64,000 nucleotides of DNA from Branchiostoma floridae (Eukaryota; Chordata; Leptocardii; Amphioxiformes; Branchiostomatidae), in the NCBI RefSeq assembly GCF_000003815.2, contig NC_049982.1, positions 3,129,576 to 3,193,575 of the forward strand. The letters run 5' to 3'. Shown one piece after another: positions 46,403 through 55,801 of the stretch; positions within the stretch are counted from its first letter, which is position 1, and each line of letters starts with the position of its first letter. Made by a program: the position numbers and the translations under genes. Below the pieces are notes generated by a model. The model was not told the DNA's origin, searched no databases, and saw only the letters and a program-made list of their open reading frames with translations.

Positions 46403-49035
46403 ATGATGCAGAAGACACCCCTACTTTTCGTACTGGTGGCAGCCCTGCTGGTGGTGCAGGAGACACAGGGCGCCGCACTGGGGAAGGGTCCACTCAGAAG
46501 GTAGGGGTGTTTAGGTGTGGTAGAGACTAGAGTGCAAAAGACTAAACTTTACGTGACCAACACCAAGTTAGATTGGGACTTACCCCAAATTTTCATCCGA
46601 CTCCGTCAGCCTTGTTCACGGAATGGACCCGTCTGCTGTAGCTTCCGGACGTGACGTCAGGGATACACGACTGCAGCAGAGGGTCGTAAATGCCAGATAA
46701 CCTGTGTCGCCCCCCGTCTCTGGGGGAAAATTTGGGGTAAGTCCCAATCTAACTTGGTGTTGGTTACGTTAAGTTTAGTCTTTTCCACAATGTCATTTAC
46801 CAACACAGATGAACTTTCATGCTATGGTAGAGACTAGGTTGTCCCCAAGTTGGTCCCTCCCAAGTGTGAACCTCTCGGTGTGCTCACGACTAGCTTACGA
46901 CATTTATTTGTTACCAGGTCCCGGACTGATCTTAACTCTGAGTAAAAAGCACCCCCGGGGCCCGGCCGTGCCACAAAGTACCCTGACATACGTAGCCGCA
47001 GGGCCTCATGGGGGCCACGCCCCAAAATAACAGAAACAGTCCGTGAACTGCCCGGTGAGGCCCCTTTTCCAATCGCATAACGCCGAACATTGTCTCTTGC
47101 AGAAGGAGACAGACGGAGGTTTCCATGACGCAGGGGAAGAGCCGGGGCCGAGTGGAGCAGGCCCGCCTGGTGTGGCTACACTCGCTACTGGACGCCTTGG
47201 GTAAGACTTGCCCCACTTTATCTGGGCTGGCTACACTCGCTACTGGACGCCTTGGGTAAGACTTGCCACACTTTATCTGGTTTGGGTACACTCGCTACTG
47301 GACGCCTTGGGAAAGACTTTGCAGCACTTTATCTGGTCTGGCTACACTCGCTACTGGACGCCTTGGGTAAGACTTTGCCACACTTTATCTGGTCTGGCTA
47401 CACTCGCTATTGGACGCCTTGGGTAAGACTTTGCCACACTTTATCTGGTCTGGCTACACTCGCTACGGGACGCCTTGGGAAAAACTTGCCACACTTTATC
47501 TGGGCGGGCTACACTCAATACTGGACGCCTTGGGTAAGACTTGCCACACTTTATCTGGTCTGGCTACACTCGCTACTGGACGCTTTGGGTAAGACTTTGC
47601 CACACTTTATCTGGTCTGGCTACACTCGCTACTGGACGCCTTGGGTAAGACTTGCCACACTTTATCTGGTCTGGCTACACTCGGTACTGGACGCCTTGGG
47701 TAAGACTTTGCCACACTTTATCTAGTCTGGCTACACTCACTACTGGACGCCTTGGGTAAGACTTTGCCACACTTTATCTGGTCTGGCTACACTCGCTACT
47801 GGACGCCTTGGGTAAGACTTGCCACACTTTATCTGGTCTGGCTACACTCGCTACTGGACGCCTTGGGTAAGACTTGCCACACTTTATCTGGTCTGGCTAC
47901 ACTCGCTACTGGACGCTTTGGGTAAGACTTTGCCACACTTTATCTGGTCTGGCTACACTCGCTACTGGACGCCTTGGGTAAGACTTTGCCACACTTTATC
48001 TGGGCTGGCTACACTCGCTACTGGACGCCTTGGGTAAGACTTGCCACACTTTATCTGGTCTGGCTACACTCGCTACTGGACGCCTTGGGTAAGACTTTGC
48101 CACACTTTATCTGGTCTGGCTACACTCAATACTGGACGCCTTGGGTAAGACTTGCCACACTTTATCTGGTCTGGCTACACTCGCTACTGGACGCCTTGGG
48201 TAAGACTTTGCCACACTTTATCTGGGCTGGCTACACTCAATACTGGACGCCTTGGGTAAGACTTTGCCACACTTAAACTTAATTGCAAGTTCATAAAGCT
48301 AATTGCATAGGAAGTAAAGTAGTGGTATACATAATAATTATTGTATAATTAACAAAGAAGGAAAATGAGATAGCATCTAGAAATATCGCAATGGATATGC
48401 TGGTACATACTCTAGTGTACATAGAGCGACAGGGGGAGGAAAGGAGCCGAAGTGTATGATGCAGATGATTCTTCTAGTACATGTAATACAAAAAAAAAGC
48501 TTTTAATCAAGTAACTGTAGCAAATATCTTATTAAATGTTTTCAAAATCATAAATAAAATAGAAAAACATGTAATACAAAAGAGAGGGGAAGTGGGAGAG
48601 AGAGTAAAAGGCGAGAGAAATTGGGAGAGAAATAGCACTGTGAGAGAGACTATGGCTATACTAAATCCCATGTTCCCCCCGGCAGCGACTGCTGAAGACG
48701 ACCCTCTCGTGGAGTTGCTGTTTCCGGAAGAAGAACCCGAGGAGTCAGCCGGAAGTGACGACGTAGATCGGCGGCGAGAGAAGAAAGACGCTCGTCACTT
48801 CCGGCCTGGCGGTTTCCCTGGTTACCGGTCAGTGCACAGCAAGCGGAACCTGAGCGAGTACATCATGAAGAGCGACGAGCAGCGTTTGAAAAGGCAGGCC
48901 CTACTCGCTGCTCTGCTCGGATTGGTGGACGAGGCGCTCCTTAACCCGGATGCAGCAGGGAATGCCGGGAGTGACGGGGTCGTTGGGCCCAACGCCTACG
49001 AAACATACATGGCACAGAATCAGGCAGAGCAATGA
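46403..49035 (+). CDS. PTH-like hormone precursor, gene 3 (181 aa, 3 coding exons)
   Basis: Exons are 46403-46500, 47103-47200 and 48686-49035, with junction phases 2 and 1. The start follows an acceptor (46394-46395) and gives a signal peptide (LLFVLVAALLVVQETQG). RRRR (residues 32-35) precedes a 30-residue segment starting QTEVSMTQGK and ending VWLHSLLDAL. In the register used for gene 2 it matches PTH E4, R20, W23, L24 and L28, the most conserved PTH positions as I recall them. An acidic spacer follows (LFPEEEPEES), then SKR and NLSEYIMKSDEQ...LLAALLGLV (120-151). This second PTH-like segment is four residues shorter between E4 and R20. The likely product is a secreted ligand of PTH-receptor-type GPCRs. 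Known PTH/TIP39/PTHrP subtypes cannot be assigned. Confidence 0.82.
46536..46784. mobile_element. 249-bp MITE with 58-bp near-perfect inverted repeats
   Basis: The arms at 46536-46593 and 46727-46784 begin AAAAGACTAAACTT and differ at only two of 58 positions. The core is GC-richer and non-coding. It lies in gene 3's first coding intron. GGTAGAGACTAG occurs just outside both ends (near 46519 and 46825), possibly an extended flanking repeat. Confidence 0.93.
47173..48275 (+). repeat. 55-56 bp minisatellite copying the gene 3 exon 2/intron donor, about 20 copies
   Basis: The unit runs GGCTACACTCGCTACTGGAC, GCCTTGG, then GTAAGACTTTGCCACACTTT and ATCTGG. The first copy is the real exon end encoding WLHSLLDAL (donor at 47201). 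About 18 of 20 copies keep GTAAGA; copies near 47312 and 47480 have lost it. Because 55/56 is not a multiple of three, the array is read in rotating frames, giving long artefactual open frames. Confidence 0.96.
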
Positions 49036-49099
49036 TAGGACCACGGCCAGTCTTGATGACGTAGGGTATTAGCACACGTGACTATGGCGCAAGCGTTGT

Positions 49100-49237
49100 C
49101 CGCCATTTTGGATGGTTAAACCCGGAAGTAATCAGGTAGATTGGAGTGTAATGTTTAGAGTAACGTTATTATTTTAAATTACACACAAGCAAATTTGTGT
49201 GTTTGACACTTCCGGGTTGAACTAACCAACATGGCGG
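49100..49237. mobile_element. Short inverted-repeat (foldback) element in gene 3 3' flank
   Basis: Arms 49100-49129 (CCGCCATTTTGGATGGTTAA...) and 49208-49237 (...AACTAACCAACATGGCGG) are complementary at about 25 of 30 positions. It begins 65 nt after the stop, so it probably lies in the 3' UTR. Confidence 0.7.
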
Positions 49238-49239
49238 CC

Positions 49240-50960
49240 GTGACGTCACCACCAAACACGAAATTGCTCAAGAATTACTGGTAGTGATTTAATAAGGACA
49301 ACGGTCTTCTTAACGTGACGTAAGCACCGATTTACGACGACAAAACAATTCCATGTTTGACTGTTAGTGAGAAACACAAGAGTGCACAAGACCTGAGACC
49401 GACTGACTAAATCTGTACGTCCTCTATTGGTAGAGATATCAACAATTAAAGTAACTAATCCATCGGAATCCTTATATTCGCATGACATTTTATTTGTGAC
49501 GGTTATCAACATTGTAACGATTTCCATGCTATATCCGCACACAAAGAAAAAAAAACATTCTCCAACAATTTTTCGGTCAGTGACCTGACCCTTCTCAAGT
49601 TGCAATGACCCAAAGCTTACGCTACGTACCCATGGAACGGAAGTGACGTCAGCATATGGGTCAAAGGTGACTGGTAGTCTTGATTTGTCCTTTCAACTTG
49701 AGAAGGGTCAGAGTCTTGCCCTGAGACTTTGTGTTCGGATGGAGCGTTTTCAATCTTCTTTATATAGACCATATTAGAGCTTCTTCATTTGAATATCGGA
49801 TTACATGACGTCATTCAGAGTTAGTCTATATTCATAATGTCATTGAAAGTTCGCCGCCTTGTCTTCGCATATTTTATAGCATATTTATTACTTATTTCAT
49901 AACATCTAATATTTATTTATTTGTTAGTAAAAGTGCCTCTGTCTTTCTGCACCATTGTTTAGCAGTATTACTGGAGCATCCCCATGCTGGTATAATGCAG
50001 TATTACTGGAGCATCCCCACGCTGGTATAATGAATGTATAACCGATAGTCTACTGCCGTGGTGAGCGGTTTTATACCGACGTCATCCACATACTGTACGT
50101 CGGTACGACTCAAACCTCCGTTTGTAACGGGGGGGATCACGTGAGAACAGATTAGATATCAGAGGAACCCACAATAAATATGGAGGATTGTGAATACGGC
50201 CTTCTGTCATTTTCCGGTTGATCTTTTAGTTACTTTATACTATCAATAATAGTTTAGTTACTTTAAGCATGGCTTAACCTTGTCTTGCTTTATCACGAAT
50301 GGGAAAATCGTACGCTTAGTCTGTTTGCACGTAATGAATTAGCATTTGGGCTGCAAAGAAATTTCACTCAAACAATAAACCAGTCATGTATACATTTATT
50401 CCGTGTTGGAAACAATATATATTCAAAGAAAAGATAATCATATACAATCTAAACTAGTGCCACACATTGGCTTATTAGATATTATCATATAGTCACACAA
50501 CGTCGACCAATCATAAGTCCCCATATCGGTTATGACGCCGTAACGCTATTCTGGTAGATGTGCCACAGGGGGTGAAAAAAATCTCTTGGCTTTGCTCACT
50601 CGGTGCTTTTATTCGGTAGTTATGGAAAAAAACACAGGCGTTATGGCACAAGATGCCTCGGGGGGGACATTAGTCCTTGTTTAAACTACACTTTATGATC
50701 TGAAATAATACGGAAATTCTGACTTTTGGAGAAAACTACTAGTGTTATCCAATTTGTTACGAGCGACGACTTGCGTGATTGCTGAAAACTGCAATTTGAT
50801 AGGTTTATTGAGCTTTATCTATTCATGACAAACTACGTTCTTGGTGAAGGCAAGGACGTTATATAACATTCTTGGTGAAGGGGGTGGGGTTGTCGAGAAA
50901 AAATTACACACAGGTTCTATTTTCTAGTTTCTATTGTCTTGTTCAGCACTGGGAACACAC
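49240..50960. other. Intergenic; 17-bp exact inverted repeat at 49586-49710, no gene
   Basis: TGACCCTTCTCAAGTTG (49586-49602) and its exact complement (49694-49710) enclose about 90 bp, so a MITE or hairpin is possible. Two 36-bp copies of AGTATTACTGGAGCATCCCC... lie at 49967-50032. I see no clear polyadenylation signal near the gene 3 stop; the nearest AATAAA that I noticed is near 50174. Confidence 0.5.
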
Positions 50961-50974
50961 AATAAACAAAGAAA

Positions 50975-51245
50975 TGTGTGGGACTCTTCCATCCATTTCA
51001 ACTGAAGTCAGGCGACGCCGGTTAAGCCTTGCTGGACAATTGTTGTTCGACATGGCGAACCAGCCGGTATACTGCTTTTTTGGTCCCCAGAAGCAAATAG
51101 GAGAAGAGGCCGTCCATACCTCACGCTAAAGAACTTTATTGAAGCAGAGACTGGTCTGTATGATAAGGACCTCATCGAACTGATGAAAGATAGAAAACAA
51201 TGGAAGCAAAACTATGTGAATGCTTCAACTTGTTTACAAGTATGA

Positions 51246-51276
<31 letters not shown>

Positions 51277-51285
51277 TGTTCATCA
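50975..51285 (+). pseudogene. LINE 3' end with (TATG)n tail, frameshifted
   Basis: GTLPSISTEVRRRRLSLAGQ is followed, after a frame change, by NRRRGRPYLTLKNFIEAETG and DLIELMKDRKQWKQNY. This is a LINE ORF2 C-terminus of the RLRxxGH...RGRP type, ending in a (TATG)n tail near 51247-51280. Confidence 0.75.
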
Positions 51286-51470
51286 CTATGAGGCGTCGAG
51301 TGGCCTCGTCCCCATGCCAGGACTCTGGTGCAATTCCTTCCGTTTCTAGCCAGACATTGTTTCTTTCAGAAATGTATTCTTCACAAATTTCCTTACTCAA
51401 CCAAGGTGTGAAAATGGATACCTGGCGTTGGTTGATGGTGGGGGTTAGTGAGAGGCGATGGAAGAAAAGG
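51285..51470 (+). mobile_element. Degenerate SINE of the 41755 family
   Basis: GGCGTCGAGTGGC, then AAGGTGTGAAAATGGATACC and TGGCGTTGG, correspond in order to parts of the SINE at 41755 and 13195. It is strongly diverged. Confidence 0.45.
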
Positions 51471-53340
51471 AATGGGCCCCACCTTCTAATACAGCGCCCC
51501 AGACACGTGGACAATGATCCTCCTGCCCCCGTGACATACAAAAACTCTACCCTGGCCACTCAACCAGTCTATGCCAACTAATCAAGATGCCACTTTGAGA
51601 CCGGTCACAAATTGTCTGTTCCTCTAAGATTCCACTTAATTTGCCGGGGAATGACTGATGACCGGTCCGCTCTGCAGGTGGATAAACGCGTTACGGGAAC
51701 ATTAGAGCCTGCGTGCCGTTACAAGATGTATATCAGGTGCGAGCAGTGGTCAAATGGGAGCTGAGACCCACGTGTAAAACTGGGGCTTAATCAGATTAGC
51801 AAATGCTGACGAGCTGGCAACAACTCCATTTGGGCGAGTTGACTTCTACTGATGAATATTAATCACAGGGTAACTCAATTCCCGGAGCCCGTTTTACATT
51901 CTAACGTGGTTTGGTCACAGAGAGGGGAGCTGATTACCGAGCTAATTCTGTTCCTGGAAAGCCGCAGTCTCAAACTGAGGAATGAGACAGTCTAAATTAC
52001 CTTCAAATTAATCAGGTTCTGAACTTTTGCCATCAGAATTCTGACCCGCTTTAGACTGAAGTTCCTTTAACTGTAGTATTACACATTGTAGTTTACTTCT
52101 CTTTACCTACTACAAAAGTCTACGTCAGGCTGTACTACTTCAGTTCTGCAAGACTTCGATTGGGTGTAAAAAGCTGTGTAATAGACTACAACTCGCAGTG
52201 TAAAAAAACAAGTGTTTTCACAAATTTTCCTTTGAATAATACGAGTGGAGACACTGATGTCACCTCCCAAAAGAGGATGATCTGAACTGAACTGAATAGT
52301 AACTGTATTAGGTTGCGTTAGGTTGGAGAATTACTGGATGAAGAAGACAGTCACACTTCTATCACCTGTCACCTTAAGCTTCCTCAGGACAATACCAGCT
52401 TGTTCTATTCCACATTGCAGTTAGGTGTAGATGCTAACAATGTGACCCTAGCCGTTAAGTATTGCCATTAACACAAAACAATTACAATGTATATGTCATA
52501 TGTACACAAACAAATATTGTAACATCGCGATCTGTTACTTTTCCAAGACTTCCATCGCAAACCCTTACGACTATTGAGCAGTCTTGGTGGACGCATAATG
52601 ACGTCAGGGTCACGTGATTGCCATGCCTGTTGGCACTCCTACAGAAAAGACCTTGATGAGAGAGACAAGTTTCTGGGTGGTTTATTTGATGTTTCGTCTG
52701 CCCGACACTGTCTGGCTGACTCACGCTTCTACTGAGCTGGCAAGGCAGTAGCCTTACATGGAGCTGGGGAGCTCGAGGTTGGCAGTCTTTACCGGAGAAC
52801 TCTGCGAGTAGGGGTCGTTTTTCATTATATTTGTCTGAAAGAGCATGGGGAATTCTCGATGTATTGTAGCCATTGTTTATGTTTTTGTTTTTGTTTTATT
52901 AGGATCTCCATTAGCGATACCACCGAAGTGGTACCGCTATTCTTCCTGGAGTCCGAAACTTATATGTAACGTTATATACAATTGTACCGTGTATGCCAAC
53001 TTCTCATTCGTTACGAATAGCGGGAGGTGTTTCCTAATCAAGGAGTGGCCGCCAGGCAGTGCGGTTGTCCTTGTTAGGCGTATAGAGTGGCTGTAGCTAG
53101 GACGATCTTTTTCGTACGACACAGCCACGAACATTCACAAAACATCTGCAATGTGCAGTCGTGAATAAGTCGTGCGACCTGTAGGAACGGCCTCTTAGCT
53201 AGCCGCAACTGAGCCAGCCTAGAGTTATGAGCCCCTGTGCTCTCCGGCACCCGAGGCAGTTAAAGAGCATGGCAGATGTGCAAAAGTTAGGTGTGACGGG
53301 ATGTTCGGTGTGATATAACCTACCGCTGCCGCGCCGCGTG
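51470..53340. other. Intergenic; retroposon-like 3' piece at 52885-53100, no gene
   Basis: TTATTAGGATCTCCATTAGC followed by paired ACCACCGAAGTGGTACCG looks like a LINE 3' region with a hairpin. Nothing else is recognised. Confidence 0.45.
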
Positions 53341-53344
53341 TCTG

Positions 53345-53512
53345 CGAAGCTAGTGTGTTACACCGAAGGGCGGTTATACCGGCTATACAGATACAGATAC
53401 AAACATTGATATACAGATACAGATATAGATACAGATACACAGATACAGATGCACATATAGATACGGATACGGATACAGATATCGGTATAGATACAGATAG
53501 GGTCAACAGGTC
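53345..53512. repeat. GATACA-rich repeat, inverse of the 3695-3990 family
   Basis: GGTTATACCGGCTATACAGA then (ACAGAT)n. It is the reverse complement of the family at 3695-3990. Confidence 0.8.
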
Positions 53513-53604
53513 TGGTCAGCAGCCATCCTCATTATGGCCTTCCAGCTCAAGCTGACTACTTAGAGTTCCCTCGCATCAAGTGTCTGCCTGGACAGTGTTT
53601 CTAT

Positions 53605-53965
53605 TGCCCACACAGACGATGCCTGAAAGTCGAGGTCACCACTGAAGGCTGAGGTCTCTACTGAAGGCCGAGGGTCCTGCTGAAGGCCGAGGGCCCCACT
53701 GAAACCCGCGGTTCCAACTGAAAGCCGATGTCACCACTGAAGGCTGAGGTCTCTACTGAAGACCGAGGGCCCCGCTGAAGACCGAGGGCCCCACTGAAGA
53801 CCGAGGGCCCCACTGAAGACCGAGGGACCCGTTGAAGGTCGAGGGTCCACTGAAGACCGAGGGCCCCACTGAAAACCGCGGTTCAAACTGAAAGCCGAGG
53901 GCATCGCTGGAGACCGAGGGCCCAACTGAACACCGAGGTTCCAAGTGAATACCGAGGGCCCCACT
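53605..53965. repeat. ~19-20 bp minisatellite directly upstream of the receptor start codon
   Basis: The unit is ACCGAGGGCCCCACTGAAG, about 18 copies with variants. It ends ten bases before the ATG at 53977, so it occupies the 5' UTR or proximal promoter. No TATA box is visible. Confidence 0.93.
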
Positions 53966-53976
53966 GATGGCCAGCC

Positions 53977-55763
53977 ATGCCGTCCGGCACGTTTCTGCTG
54001 CTATGCGTCATGCTCAGCGCAGGTGAGATTTCTTGTCCATTTGCTTACTCATGAGAAGCTTAAATCTGCCCGCAGGCTGTTTTTTTTTTTAAATTCAGGT
54101 CATAAGAGAAGATGTAAGGAGCAGATAACAAAGATTACATCATCACATAGCGTAAAGGTCGTATTTATACAAGCCTACAGATCACATGGAGTGATCATTG
54201 AGTGTCGAAACGGGACATTTGAGTGTGGCCAAGGACCACGTAAAAAGCAGACTTAGTGCAGTTATGGTTTCTGTTCATTTCAGCACCGCTGAGTAAGGAT
54301 CACCGTTATAGGGTTTATATTGCCGTTTTCTGGAAGGATCTGGACCCCCCAAAAAAAGAAGTTAGCATTTCATAGCATATTTACGTGCTTATTCGATGAA
54401 AGTCAGATATGTACAAAGATTACTTATAACTAAGCCCAACGCGTTTTATCTTATTTTATTGAAATTGCAGACAATAGCAGGCAGCAAGGGTGCCAAGACA
54501 TACGTACATTTACAATTGCCGTGACCAAAAGGCACTTATTTGATCTTGTTTCAACCATGAATAATTAAGATAGTCTCGCAATTGTGCAGCCGGTTAGATT
54601 GCTACTGCTGATACTCAAGCACTGACCAGTTCAGTTCAGGTCAAGCCATCCTCCGGGAGTTGGCGCCAGTGTCTCAAAAATGTGGCTCGTGACAAAACAC
54701 ACTAAAGCCCAGCACCCCTCTTATCCCTGTCGCTCGTGACAAATCCCTGTCGCTCGTGACAAATCCCTGTCGCTCATGACAAAACACACTAAAGCCCAGC
54801 ACCCCTCTAATCCCTGTCGCTCATGACAAAACACACTAAAGCCCAGCACCCCTCTAATCCCTGTCGCTCGTGACAAATCCCTGTCGCTCGTTACAAAACA
54901 CACTAAAGCCCAGCACCCCTCTTATCCCTGTCGCTCATGACAAAACACACTAAAGCCCAGCACCCCTCTAATCCCTGTCGCTCGTGACAAATCCCTGTCG
55001 CTCGTTACAAAACACACTAAAGCCCAGCACCCCTCTAATCCCTGTCGCTCATGACCCTTGCATCAGCTTCTAATGCCTATCGGCTATTGGCATCTTCAAA
55101 TTCCTTCAGGAAGTTCTAAGTGAGAGGCTTGTAAGGCTATTGGAGCTAATAAGCTGGGTGTTTCTTCAAACCCATGTCCCATAGTTGTTTGAACCCGGGC
55201 TAACCCCACAGAGAAGACCCGGTATGCCCGACCATGGGCCCTAATACAGTAAAGGATTTATACAAATTTTCAAACCCATGTCCAGTTTGTCCTTCCTAGA
55301 GGAGCCACTATTTTGTCTGAACCCGGGCTAACTCCACAGAGAGAGCCCGTTGTGCCCGACCCAAGACACTAATACAGTAACATTACTTGCGTTGCTTAGG
55401 AAGTTACAGACGGAGTGCTGCAGAATCAGCGCCTTCATCGACCGTACCAGCGGACTACAACAGACTGGAGCGGCCAACCGACGGGGAACGGACCGTCTTC
55501 TCGGGCAGCAACGAACCGTCCCCAACTCTTGAGAGTGAGACCCTCCCCTCTGACACTAGCGAACCGCCCCCAACCGTGGTGTGGCTGGACCTGTCCGTCC
55601 GGGAGGTTCATGAGTTGGTGAGTACCCGGATGTGATGACGTCATGGCATAAACAGGCACAAAACAAAACTGCAAAGTGACTGTTCAAATGACTGCAAAAA
55701 CATGTTCTTTCCCCTTGGAAATGGTCGATTTGATCTTGTGCTTGTGTCTATGGTGTTTGTGTA

Positions 55764-55801
<38 letters not shown>

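Noticed and set aside
47252-47725. 157-codon plus-strand frame in the gene 3 array
   Set aside because: It reads the 55-56 bp repeat in rotating frames, with no start context or splice support beyond the first exon copy.
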